In this document: positions 1-13,900 of the stretch, piece by piece
Layout: each line of letters opens with the position of its first letter
Numbering within the stretch: position 1 is the stretch's first letter
NCBI GenBank assembly: GCA_022432975.1
Contig: CM039509.1
Location: 15,828,482-15,892,481 of the forward strand
Direction: 5' to 3'
DNA from: Begonia masoniana
Lineage: Eukaryota > Streptophyta > Magnoliopsida > Cucurbitales > Begoniaceae
DNA length: 64,000 nt
The notes under the pieces: model-generated
Database searches by the model: none
Seen by the model: only the letters and a program-made list of their open reading frames with translations
What the model was told of the DNA's origin: nothing
Translations under genes and position numbers: made by a program

Positions 1-1765
1 ATGGAGGTATTGCATAACAGTGTTTTTCGGGAAAGCATATCCAATTGTGGTATAAATTCAATCGGTTAAGAACATAATGCTAGGGTTATACGTGCCCAAA
101 AAATTTGTTAGTGAAAAAATCACTATTTTAACGCAAATACACATGTTGCTAATAAAGTAATTAAAATCAATAGTCCGAGTCGACCTACTGAGAATAAATT
201 ATCAAACTTTAAATCTAAGAAAAATAAAATTTATTTATAATTTGATAATAGAGTGATATGAAATGTAAATGAAATTCAAAACAATAAAATAATAGTGCAA
301 TACTAAGATGAGAAGTCAGATTAATACACATATTAATAGGATCGGATTTCTTTGTATACGTAACTGTTTCTACTGAAATATTTTTTTTTTTTTTTTTTTT
401 TTAAAAGTCGAGCGTCCACAATAGGTGCCCACTATAGAACCACGAGCGTCAGCGTGACAAATTTTCAAAATAACTAAATAACGACTATGGTTGTTTTAGT
501 AAACAAAACATAGTTTAAAGGTCATTTTATTAACAAACATAATTTAAAGACGTATTTGTTAAAGACCCAAAGTTTAAGGATTTTTTTTTTTTTTTTTTTT
601 TTGTTAATTATCATTGTCATTTTAAACATTTTGGGTTGATGGAAAAATTCCAACAAAATATTTTATGATCAATTTAAAAAAGCATTGCTTTTACTGATTT
701 ATCTATTTGAAAACTATACCAAAAAAACACAAATATACAAAAGAAACAGAGAATGCTAATTTCTCTCGATATATGTTTGCCTTAGATATGACCGTACAAT
801 GCAAAAGAATAACAAAGAAAAAGTAACTCCAAAATGTTCAGAATTCTTGGCCAACAAAATAGTCCCCGCGATGTTCCAATTCTTATAACACTGCAATAGA
901 ACCAAATAAGTTGAAAGATGAGGGCAAGTAGCAAACACGTGTAGTTTAGATGAAATCTCTGAAAAAAGGAGAGAGTAGATCGCTAAGGAGTAAGGACTGA
1001 GGAGACTATTTAGGAGATGGCCTTCAAAACGCCTAATACCATGGACCCTAAATATCATTTTTTTTTTTTTTTTCTAAACAAAATCTGAACAACCTAAGTC
1101 ATTACTCGTCTTTTGATGATTTCACTTTTCTTTTTCCTACAAAAAAAATGACTTTTCTGATGCATACATATCCACATAAATTGGAAATATGAATATAAAT
1201 TATGCAGAAGAAGAATAACATATTACAGACGTGCCCACAAATTCATAACAATTATATAAATATTTGCGATTGCTACTTTTCATCTCTTCAGAAATAATCA
1301 TCACTACTAGTATTACAAAGTAGACAAATGTATACAAAACAGAAAACTTAAATGACATTTGTGCGTGTTAAAAACTAACACTAGAATGAACCAATCTACT
1401 ACTTTCACCACATTTTCCACTTATTTATGCCTGTTCCTTTCCTCAGTTGGTCATTGCTATGTTTATATACGGGTTGAAAATATGTATTAAATTTTAAATT
1501 TCCAATCAGAGACGAACAAAATAAAAAAATACAGAAATATATATATTATGGGTTAAGTTACTGCATAATGTAGTTTTCAAATAACAAACTTTAAAATGTT
1601 AACTCTGATTAGTGTTCAATGTACAAGGCAAGGAATCTGATGAACAGCACAAGTATACAATGGATTAAATTCACCACTTTTGGCCAAAGCAGGAAAATAA
1701 CAACAAAGATAAAGACTGGGGAAATGAAGAAATGGTTTATGATGCAAAGACTTACATTCGATTTG
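1..1765. other. Downstream of PSD; 3' UTR and intergenic
   Basis: The PSD 3' UTR must lie just below 1766 on the minus strand, but I cannot place the poly(A) site. The rest is AT-rich with T runs at 380-402 and 580-602. The open frame at 756-1058 (minus) has no recognisable motif. Confidence 0.5.
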
Positions 1766-1915
1766 TCAATCCCTCAACACACAATGTCCCATATCTGGCA
1801 GCTCCTTTTCTGATGCTTTCTTTATGGAAATACCGAGTTTTTCTCCAACATGGACTAGTGTTTCCAGTGACCTCGCACTGTTTGCTAATAAGTCCTCATC
1901 TATCTGAATTGAGTC
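1766..1915 (-). CDS. PSD2/PSD3: PSD exon 21: C-terminus and stop
   Basis: 150 nt ending in TGA at 1768-1766. After acceptor TTTTCAG it encodes DSIQIDEDLLANSARSLETL, then VHVGEKLGISIKK and a variable tail of about 15 residues. The NSARSLETLV block is conserved. Confidence 0.94.
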   Translation of the reverse strand, partial: DSIQIDEDLLANSARSLETLVHVGEKLGISIKKASEKELPDMGHCVLRD

Positions 1916-4900
1916 CTGAAAAGAATAAAAGAAAATAAAAACAACAAGCAAATTGACGCGATGAGAAATGTAGACATTTTGAGAAGAGAAAAACAAAAGT
2001 TTGCAAAATAAGACATATTTATGGGGAGGAAGAACAATGTTATTCTTCAATAGATGCGGCTACTCTCCTTCAATTGTCTAGTCTAGAAGTTCATCGGAGT
2101 CAGATTACATGAATTCTCTATTCTTTTCTGTTTTGTTTTTGGTTTTATTTCAAGGTCTTTTAATTTATGTTATTTGATCAAAATACGCAATTCCTTGATT
2201 AGATCTTATTAAACGACAATAGTAAAAGCAGATATCTAAATACTTACCAATAGTTCACATCCAATCATTATGTTAGAGATCAAATAAAAAAATATGTGAC
2301 CAAGATGAGAATGAACAAGTGGAAAGCACAACCACAAAGCAGATAGGAGAGGATAGATTTTTGAGACGAAGCATAGTATTATATGTTGCACCTAATGCGC
2401 ATACAAACATCAAAAACCATCGACTTAATAAAGAGTTTGAAGTCTGCTCTATAAAAAAACAAATCTTTGATGCAGACTAGAATTCTGGATTCACGTATAA
2501 AAGTCAGAAACTGTGAGGACACTCATCGACAATGTTCCTCTATCACGGAATAAATGAACTGGATTCTTCAGTTTCAATAAATTACTGAACTAATCAATCG
2601 AGAATTAGGCTTACTCTTCGTAACAAAACTTTAAAAAAAATGGAATGCTCATTTTCCTAATCTGTAGACTTAGTTTGAAATGGCAGAATTTGTAGTGAAG
2701 CATAGATGATCTCCAAACTTAAGAAACTATAGGATAATGAAAAATATTATTAAATTAGCTGTGATAAGTTAATGGTCATGTAAACAATGAACACCAACCT
2801 TTCCAAAGACACAAATAACAGTGCTGCCACCAAATGAAAAATATCCAAACTGTAGATTAGAAGGAAAAAATTAATTACAACTCGTATTACGAAAGGCAAC
2901 ATGATAATTGTATGTTTTAAATAAATCACATTTCAAATTGTGCACCTCATCTCCTTTTTTGACATAATCTCCCTCCTGCTTTGTAAAAGTTATGCTACCA
3001 ACCATTGTTGCTCCAATAGCAACAAAAGCAACCTGCAATGTGGTTCGAGTATAGTAATTTCTCTTTTTAAGCAGTAAGATGTCACGTCATTGCACAGAAA
3101 AATATCATCACAATAAAAAGCTTGTAGGCCAAAGTTAAACCTTACACCTCATCATATTTATTTGTCTCGTTGAGCAGAGCAAACATTGCATACACAATAA
3201 TATCAATAAATATCAATATCTGATTCTCCAAATCCTCCCCATTCCCACCCCATACCTTATTTGTGTGAAATGTTTTGACAATGAACTACAGGTTAAAAGA
3301 CAATGTCAAAGCAACTAAGTAATAGGAAAATAAATAATTTTACCAGCAAAGAGTGAGGAAATAAACCTCTTTTCATCTATAAAAAGCAATAGTATATAAA
3401 CATTTCAAAGCTAATTGTTGTGCACACAAACCTTTCCAAAATCCACACTTGAAATAACTGCTACAGCTCGCTTATTCTCCGTGAAGACATTACAATACTT
3501 ACTATTGACAGCAATAGGGTTAACCTAGATCAAAAAGATAATAAGAAGGCAGATGAACAAAAGAAAATCAGAAGACAAAATTAGTAATGGTACAAAATTT
3601 GTTAAGTTATTATAGGTGTAGTACAGTGTATAAGCACCCAGGTATGTCTGTAATTTGCTCAATGGTTCCAGAGACAGGAAAATGGAAGCGATGATAATCC
3701 TGGAAAATCAAAGAATTGAAACTTTAAATCATGATCAGACTACATCATCTAGATAAGTTAAGAGGAAAAAACCAAGTACCTGTGGTGCCAAACGAAATAC
3801 TACCATTGTCCCATCTTCAAAAGCCTTAGAACTTATATCTTTTCCTAGTAGACCTTGAACTGAAAACTTCCGACCCTAAGAGAGAAAAGTGAACTCCATA
3901 AAATAAATTATCTGAAGAAGAATTTCAAAATATAAGTAAAAAAATTCACCGATGATTCCATACTTTTCATGGATGCATGCAGTAGTACTCTTAGTAAGAG
4001 AATGCCATGTAAATATTCCTAAACATTAATCCAAATATTGGCTGGAAACAATAAAAGATACTCATTCTCAGTTATAGAAAATATGTTTTTCTTCCAAGCC
4101 AACTAGTGTAGCAAAATTTTTGTTTCGTAATCGAAACATAGAACAACACCAGAGAAATAACTCTCAAAATAGGAAAAAACTGTATTAATTATCAAAAGTC
4201 TCTTTAAAAATTACAAGCGAGTCTTTAAATATACTTAAGAAACAATAATTTAGGAAAATAATATAAAATTAAGAAATAAAATATTAATTAATTGAAAAAA
4301 ATATCATATAATAGAAAATAATTAATTAGAAAATCTTGTCTGCATCAATCTCCTCTACTTGAAAAAAACTCGTTATAGAGTGTTATAGCTACGAAGAATT
4401 TCTCCTAGATAAAATACGAATTTGGTGTTTGCTACTTCGAATATTAAATTTGATGAATACCATGATTCTCTTTGTTGAACCTTAATGGATACTACATTAA
4501 TAATTTCAAAGTGCTCACGCACCTCGAACACAATAATAAAGAATGATTCTTCAAATTACTCAAACAACTTTGATTTTGTTTTGCCACGTTTGTCGCATAC
4601 AAAGCTTTGCTGCTGAAAAAAAAAATCAGCTTTTGAGGCGGGACAATCTCATCACGTTTGTTGAAAATATCAGTTGTCTCACCCAACACCTTAACTGTCT
4701 CGTTCAACAAATTACCACCGATCAAAATTGAACAGCACCATATGTTAAAAGCTCTTCCGGGAAGCAATGATCATCATATGGAAAGGTGTTCCAAGAATCA
4801 AAATTGTCTTTTAGGGTTTGAATCTCATGATTCAATTCTAGAACAACAGGAATCGAAGGTCTATCAATTGTTGGAGGATTGTTTTTTGGGTCGAACAATT

Positions 4901-7900
4901 GTTGTTGTCGATCGTCATCACAGATCTCAGATGATGGTTTGTCATTCTTGAATTCATCGGTATTTAGTCTTTGATTAGAAACTAGGAAAAAGACATTTAT
5001 TCGTTGTGGTTTCGAGCTGGGTAGGTCGAAACCCTAGCTCGTTCGCCAATAAAATTATGGCCAGAGTCGTGTTCGTGCAGTTGGGGATACATGATTCGTT
5101 GTCGTGTAGTTGAAATCACAAAGCAAGTCGTGTTGGTGGTTCAGATCTGCGTGAACCACGGTTGTGTGTGCACGAGTCGCTGCCAAATGCAATCAATAAT
5201 AAAAGCTAAGTGACCGTTAAGGCTTAGCAGTTTAGCCAGAATAACTCCTCTATTAAGAGGTGGCAGTCGAGAGAAAAAAAGTAAAGAGTAGGAAAGTTCC
5301 CCAGTCTCAAATCTTTGGAGGATAGGGCTGTAATTCATTGATTCTACAATATAAGAGGGCATTATTTGAAACCTACGCTGAAATCTAAGGAAATACATAT
5401 AGGAGTCATTTGACTTTTTATCAAGAAAATCCAACCATTCTTTTAAAAGTAGTTTCTTCATCAGTCATGCCATCAGGTAAGATGGGGAACATGTATATTT
5501 ATGGATAATTACTTATCAGTTTTGAATGTTTAATTGACCAGAAGTAGCTGATTAATAGAGATAAAAGTATGAAAGTTTGTCCTCCTATAATAGTACATAA
5601 CTAAGTTTTATTAAAAATGAGTTCAATTGGTAAAACAAAAATGTACAAATAGAGAAATGAGACAGGTTTCTTAAACAAAAAAAGACATTATGATGAGCTA
5701 TGGTGAACGAAAGAGAAACAATATCACACCATCTAATAAAAAAGCAAAGATAATTGAAATTAGCTGATTGTTAGGGAAACACAAATGAAAAGCATGTGTC
5801 ATAATTATATCTTGCATGATGGACAACAAATGACTACTTCATTGACCAACAATTATACAATCTACATTATGATATTTTCTTACTTACACCTATTGATTTC
5901 CCATGTTTATAAACTTCAAAGTTTATCAGTTACAAGACAAAGAACTTTTCAAATAAAATTAAGCTGTAGAAGGTACCTTTATCCAAAATCTTAAACTGTC
6001 ATCAATAGATTTAAATGCCATGAGGCGACAATCTGCAGCACATACGGCAACATCATCTTGATCTATGTGTGAGATTGGTCTCACACCAGGCTTCAACTCT
6101 CGCACAAAGAACTCATTAAAGGTCTGGACACAAAAAACTTCATCACTAATTTTTTAAATACTAAAGTACCAGTAGAATGAGTAATGTTATGCCATCATAA
6201 TGTGACAAAGCATAAAAAAAAAAAAAAGAAGTTATTACACATTCTTATAAAGGCTGAAATTTTGAAAAATAGTGAAAGCAAAAAAGAACCAAGTACAGAT
6301 CTATATTTGTATATTTTATTAAAAGTATATGAGAAACTTAAAAAGTAATGACTCAGATTGTAATGTTCCCTAAAAACCGGTATTTTTAAGCCAATTAAAT
6401 TCCACAAGTTAAATTTTTGCGTTATTAAAGGTCAATGTGTCATGGATTAACTCGCTGTCGTTTGGTGGCCACGTTGAATTTTTCGATCAATTTATCAAAA
6501 TCAGTAATTTGAGAAATTACCATGTGATTAAATTGAGAAAATTAATGTTGGATAATTTAGAATTTACGCCGGAGTAAATTTTGAAAAATGTTCGGTTGCG
6601 TTGAATCGGGATTTGAGGATTTTCTTTAATATATATAATATAGTAATTATATATATTAAATAATTAATTAATTAAATTAAAGGAGAAGAGGTTCGACCTT
6701 CGATCGTGCAATCAAGGTATAAATCTTCGTGGTTTAGCAACAAGCTCCGAGGGTAAGTCGATTTTACTTTTGTTTTCAAGTTTGAGTTTAGTGGTTTTTT
6801 TGTTAGATACGGATTCAAACTTGGAAACTCGAATTTGTGGGTTATGTTTTATTTGGGTAGATTTAAAGTTTATGTAAGTTATTTGGTTGTTTAGAGGTGA
6901 GAAACAACGAAAGTTGGCGATATTCGAGACTTTTCGTTACTGGAAATCGCCAAAGTGTCAATCAACGTGAATGACCAATCGACACTTCAAACCTTACTGT
7001 TGGAAACAGAGTCATCGAAGTCTCGATCTTTTTGAGAGGTTGGTCGACACTTGGAAGTGCGGCCGCTATGTGAAAGTGTTCACGCTGCCTATAAGTGTCA
7101 ACAGGTGAGTCAACACCTCGTACAAGTGTTGACTAGGAGGTCAACCCTTGCTCTGAAGCGTCGACTCTTGCATGGTTCTAATGTCGCATAGTGTTGTAAT
7201 TAATGGAAAACTTTGTCGTCGAGGCACGTAGCTCCTCTGCGAAGTTCGTAGTCATTTATAGTATTTCCAGATTGGGTTTCTAGTCTTGGTATATGAACCA
7301 TTCATGTGTCTCCCTTAATGTTTGGAAAAAGATGTTAATGACTTTGATTTTTGTTTTAGGCTCGGGCGAGTTTGTGGATGACGAGCCGGTACCAGAAGTG
7401 GTAGCTTTGGTTGGCAAGAAAGGCAATTGTCATCGAGGTAGGAATTTCATACTTTATCACATATCATTGCGTGGTTTTCAAAGCCTATTTTGGTGAGTTA
7501 TCATTTATGAAAAATCTAACGGGGCTTGATCGTCAACACATCAGTCTTTTACGTATATGTACAGATGGTTTACATATCTACCAAACGCATAATATTTTAC
7601 ATTGTTGTGATATATATATCTAGGAGGATGAATCCTCTTGATGCTTTGGAGGATTTCGTTGTCACAGCATCACGAGGCTATCCCCATGCATCTTCTGTTG
7701 CATGAAGATGTCTTTTCGTTGGACCTTCGAGTCGCCGTCACCTCTTATTTTTGGTTTGGATTCATGAGGTGTTGTTGGGTGTTCAAATTTTCATGTGTTA
7801 TTGTGTTAGAGGAGTCCTTGAGAGACCCTCTTTTTTTACATAGGTGATTTTTATATGAAAAATACGATTATGACTTATTTTCGTATAGTTGTCTACATAT

Positions 7901-10900
7901 ACAACAAATATTTGATTTATTGTCTTATTGGAGGCTTGTGGAGCCTGCTTTTTTCAAATGATGGAAATGATTTTTCTTGTAAAGATATTTAAAACCATTT
8001 GTGACCTAATCATATTTAGAGATGAAAGGTAAAAGAAATTTTTCACGTATTGCATAATACAATTTTCTTACTGATAATCGCTCCAACGACTCATCGCTTT
8101 CCAAACAAGAACAAGGATAATCGATAGCTGAGGTTCAATGGCGGTGTTCCGTGTTATTTCTATTTGTATTAGTGTTTATTTGGGTTTGTATGAAATTATC
8201 TAAATTTGAATTTGAATATTAGACCATTATTGTAATATTATTTAATTATCGCACTATTATATATGTGATCATGGTGTGGATTTCTGAGCTTTGTTAATGT
8301 GTTCAAATCTTCATATGCGAACTAAGTCTTGGACTCGAAGATCGGATTCTCTCCAAAGATCGGGTCGTCCGACTCGACGTTCTATTAGGTTCGCCTCTGG
8401 ATTGTGACAAGTAAAGTAAATTTCACATTAATATTGGCTTTAATTTTGGACATTCTTTAAAATATAATGACCAAAACTTTTGACGTGGGTCTCACTTAAA
8501 AATTCTTGACATAAAGAGACAGAGATAATTAGAAACATAAGTTTAAATACCAAATTGAAATTAGAATCGCATGAAAATTTGTATTTTGTTTCTTATATAA
8601 AAAAGGTAAAATATGTCTTTGGTCGTCATTAGTTTAGAGCTCGTTTATCTTTGGTCCTTGTAGTTTAAATTGTTTCATTAAAATCCATAAATTTTATTAT
8701 TTTATTATTTTTTTTTATAAGAAACCAAATTATGAAAAGAAAAAAATACAAAAAGAAGAAAATGTCATAACCTTTCTTAATAAAATAAAATAAACACTTA
8801 GTTTAACTTTTGTCCTCTCTAATTAGAGAGAACCAAACTAAATAATAAATTTTAAAAAACTCCAAGCAATAAGTCCACTTAACAATAATGAAACTAGTAA
8901 TGTCCCAAAGATCAGTAATAGGCTTTTTTTTTTTAGTATAATAGTGTTGCAATGAAGCCAGATTGCCAAAACACCTAATTTCAAAATAAGTTTTCACTTC
9001 ATAGATCTTTCTTTCCCATTGTTAAAATGTATAAATATTAGAATCACTACTTTCCTAATTAAAGAGGATTTAAAATTAATACATTTCTAATTAAAGGGAA
9101 TTTGATTTTGTACTGAAAAAAAAACCAAAATTAGAGAGATTTAATTAGTTTAGTTTCCTTGTTTATATTTTAATTTTGTGTATAAATCTATACAACATAT
9201 GAATGAAATACAATGAAGAATAATTCTCTTCAACAATTTTGTTAACACCTATACAAAAACTCAGTAACAAAACTTTAAATCTCATAATACTATCCCATAT
9301 TCTGATTAAAGAGAGGTTGGAACTGCTTTTAAATGCCCTTAATGATCTCGGAAATGATCACAATATGAGTGTTAGTTTCCTCATACTTCTTGCAAAAAGG
9401 ACACAATGTGGGGAGAGCCAAGAAGGGGTTTCTCTTTTGAATTCAATCACAAGTATACAACTTTTTATGAATAAGGATCCAAGCAAACACTTGAACTTTG
9501 AATGGAATTCCTTTATTCGAAACAAAGTCAAAAAGGAGAAATTCCATGAAGAATTAGAAGTGAGCTGAGAAAAAAACGATCTAGAGAAAAAGTTTGTTGA
9601 AGGATCATAAAATTATCACCTGGTGTTAGGAATACTCCTAGGAGAGAAAGAAGAGATATCCACCTGAATATTAGAAAGCTCGTCTATACGAGAGACATTC
9701 ATCTCTCTTCAGAAGGAAAGAAGTCAAGAAATGTGAGCATCAAAGCATTATACTTCATTATCTTTCTTACATTATAAACATTCAACCCTATTCTACAAAG
9801 CTAGGTGATCATATAGTGCACTAGTGTATCAGTTCGATAAGGATAAAACCATTAGTAAAAGTAGATTTTGCTTTTACATTGGTTGTGGGATATTTTGTCA
9901 CTAATATTCATAAATAACTAATTGTTAGTGGATGAAGATAAACAGCTAAACCAAAGCACGGGCAGTTATGCATTTTTTTCTTGAAAACTCTCCTTATTGC
10001 TACACCGATTTCTTCAAGAATTGAAGTTGATTTTTGTTCTCCTTTATATTGTAATTATCTTTAATTATCTTTAATTTGAGAGAAATTATTTTTCACTCAT
10101 TTCTTGGTAATCTTTTTTTTAAGGGAGGATCTCTTTCCCTCCCAACATTTTATATATTATTTTCTAAATAAATTTTGTTTCTTATAATAAAAGTTGATTC
10201 CTGGTCACTAAGAATACTTAAAATCGACAGATCACCAGACCACCATAAGGAGAGTGTTTGGCTTCCTTTTTACAAAATGTTATAATACAGAGGACTTGTT
10301 TTCTTTCTAGCAAGGTTTTCAAATAAGATACTAATTAAAGGCAACAAAAACATTAAACAGAGTTCACTCTTAAGACACCATTGTTAGTTTGCATACCCAG
10401 ATAAAAAAGAAACAAATCACAGGAAAATGAGGCTGTTTCTCTTTTCATTACTATCAATAGATGAATAGATACAACATATCTATCCAATACTGGTGAATTA
10501 GTAGTTTAACAACTATTGTATTAAAAAATTTAAAATAATAAACTAAAGTAGATACTCTTTAATTTAAGAATCTTATTTGAAATAGAAATTGGATAATATC
10601 TATCATAATCAAGAGAAACTTAAATTTAGTAAGGTTCTATAATTCTAGGATTTCATATGCATGATCACGATGGCATCTAGATTTTTCTCCTTATTTTCTA
10701 AAACAAAGCTTGTTATATTTTCTATTGCTTACCTTAAAATGTTCCATAGGGTATTTGACTTCAGACAAATTGATCTGATCCTGCATATTTTATCAATAAT
10801 AAGAAAACATGAGTGTACTTTTTTCAGATATATCAATTAAAAAAAAAAAGAATGAAAACATAGAAACTTCATCTATATTGCTTTGATTTTATCAGTTATC

Positions 10901-13900
10901 TCCCTCTACTCACAAAAAGGAGAGCAACATTGCTTCTACAAAACATAAAAATGACACATACTCCCATTTTGTAGATCGGCTTGCCTTGAAAGTCAATGTT
11001 AACAAATTAAAAACATGGATGAAAACATAGTAACTTCATCTATATTGCTCTGATTTTATCTGTTATCTCCGTCTGGGTACTCACACAAGACATAAAAATG
11101 ACACATACTTTTTTGTAGATCAACCTACCTTGAAAGTCAATGTCAACAAGTTCATAGAAGTGAAAATTTAGATCAAGTCTGCTTCATTGTAAATGCAGGA
11201 AAATTGAGAAACATGCTCCTTTTTTGGATTTGGTCTGAGTTTTTTTATGTTACTTATTTCCTTTTAATGGTAATGTAAGAGAAAGCTTTTATAAGTTCCT
11301 GGGTCTCATAACCTACCCATTGTGTGTGGGATAAAGTTCTGACAATTTTTTAGCGTAAACACTATCGAGATATGGAGTAAAGTTAGACTCTTACAAGAAA
11401 ATTCAGGCTATTTCAATCAAACAATTTAGCCAAGAACATTTTTGTTGATTCAATCAAATTGCAAAACAAATTGTGATAAGATAACTTTTTTTGGGTTTGT
11501 AAGCCTCCCATTCCTTACCTAAAATGAATACTAAGTCATCGGACCACCTCTATCAGATGTTTGTTCATAATCTATCTCTACAGAACCATCAAGAGAAAAT
11601 CAAGGGTAGTATAGTTTCTAAAAAGAAAAAACATGTTCGTCAAAGACAAACACCGAAAAGTAAATACTTCATTGATTTGAATTGGCCTTGGTCTTTGTCA
11701 ATGCTGAGATTCTTCTTTATCGTGGAGAAGAAGGTACAGTAGTTCTAACGAAGCAGAAGACACTAAAGTGTACTTAAAAGAAAAGAATAAGAAAGATTTC
11801 ATATTGACAGATCTCATAACCTACCCATTATGTGCGGGATAAAAGTTGACACTTTTTTAGTGTAAACAAGTAGGTTGGAGTAGAGTTAGACTCTTTAAAC
11901 CAATTAACGCTCTTTCTATCAAGCAAGTTGAGCCAAGAACGTTTGCTGGTGATTCGATCAAATTCCAAAACAAATTGTGATAAGATAGCTTTTCATGTTA
12001 AGAAAATAGCTTCTTATCAGTATTATAAGCCTCCCATTTCTTATCTAAATGAATACTAAGTGATCCGAACAACTCTATCAGATGTTTATTCATATTCTAT
12101 GTCCACAGAAACATCAAGACAAAATCAAGGGTAGTATATTTTCTGAGAACATGTTTGTCAAAGACGAACACCAAAAAGTAAATACTTATTTTATTTGAAT
12201 TGGCCTTGTTTTTTGCCAATCCCAAGATGCTTCTTTTATCATGGAGGAGAAGCTACGATAGCTCTAACGAAGAGGAAGATGCTAAAACTGCACTTGGACA
12301 ACAAGAATATGCAAGATTTGATATTGACAGATTTTCATCAGTCAGGTAGAGAATCACATTTGAGAGGGTAAAACATCAAACATCGTATAGTTTTCATACT
12401 ATCCTGAATATTTTGATGTGGTTTATTAGTTATATTAGTCATATGTGTGTATGTGAAAAGAAAATGAAGAGGAATTTTCAATCATATCATGCCTTAAAGG
12501 ATTCGATGAACTTTGGTATATCTTTCACAGAGTCCAATGAATTCATTCGTTTTCCTTGCTTTTCGGAGACGCTTTGTAAAACTTCCTTCGCACCTGCATA
12601 ATTTGTCAAGAAAATCTTAGATATAAAACCATGAAAATGTAGAATGCAAGGTAGAAAAAAAATTAATAGACTGCCTTTTATCTTTGTACTAGAAAAAGAA
12701 AAATAAATACAGAATATAATTTGACTTTAAATTCTGTTTGTTAAAAATAAGAAATCATAATCTTAACAATAGACTAACTCATCCAGTAAATTTAAACAGA
12801 TGATAATAGAATTAGAAACAAAAAAAACTGTTCAAATTAAAAACAAAAAAAAAAATATTTCAAAGAAATATCTTTCAAAACGTCCCGAAAAAATTTATAA
12901 AACGTTGAAAAGTAGAAGGATTAACACGAAAATAATTATAAGAGTAATTCTAAGTTTACCCTTTATTTCAACACTGTAATTTTACCTCTTGATATGGCGC
13001 TTCTGTATCACTCATTAATTGGTGCAACAATTAAAAATAATTAAAATAAGATATTAATTATACGAATGAATGAACGCCACCTTGTAAGGTAAGATAAAAT
13101 TGTAGAAATAGAAAGTAAACTTAGCATTACACGAATTATAAATAAGGATGTTTTTTTAAGATAGATACTACAATTTTCACTTAGTAAAAAAAAGGGTTTA
13201 TTTTAATATAAACCCTAAACTATTGGGTTTTTTTAAAAAACACCAAAAAATTTAATGTTCATAAAAAAAAACCTTAACGTTTGATAAATAGTCAATTTAA
13301 ACCTGGGGGGTGAGGAGTCCGTCCTCTTGGGAGGGGACGGCTGGTTCATTTGGCCCGGCCGTCCCGTCCTCAATTGTAATATTTTTTTCAGGGAGAGGAT
13401 GGCTGGTCCAAGGACCAGCCGTCCTCTTTTGGGTAAAATCCGTGACAAAGGTCACGGGTTTTGTCTTTTAGGAGGAGGACAAAACTCGTGACTTTTGTCA
13501 CGGGTTCTTTACCATGGAGGACGCAGGCATGTTCCGCGTGAATTTTTTTTTTTTTGCAGAGACATGAAACATTGTTTTATTTATTTATTCTTAATTATTA
13601 ATTTAATTTTTTTAAGGTTTGGATAGATTAATAGTAAACTTTGAGGTATTTTTTTAAAAAACCCGATAGTTTGAGGTTTAGAAAAAAATCTAAATTTTAA
13701 AACATATATAATTTCATATTTAATTAAAATTAAAAATTCATAAAATTTACATACAAAAACTAACATAAACTACGCCGGAGGGTCATCATCGTCGGTACCG
13801 TTGTTCACCATCCAAGTCTGGAACCTCTCGTTCATCTCTCTATAGGACTCAACGAGATAATGTTGTGACTGAGTCAACTCTCTCTGAGAAGCGATCACCT

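Larger units (their letters stand above)
8410..10732. other. Intron 14 remainder
   Basis: Holds the short LTR-like element (9020-9247) and LINE fragment (9250-9560) listed separately. Also a segment at about 10060-10190 (tttccctccc..tttctaaataaattttgt) that resembles the surroundings of the hAT element in intron 5. The rest is plain intron. Confidence 0.4.

Noticed and set aside
11524..11742. 72-codon plus-strand frame as a small gene
   Set aside because: Part of a tandem duplication whose second copy breaks the frame. No known motif.
12491..12600. Premature stop or frameshift in PSD after exon 13
   Set aside because: The stop (GCA TGA) lies after the conserved exon end. Family comparison places the junction at FK|DQIN and exon 14 continues in phase, so a GC donor explains it better than a broken gene.
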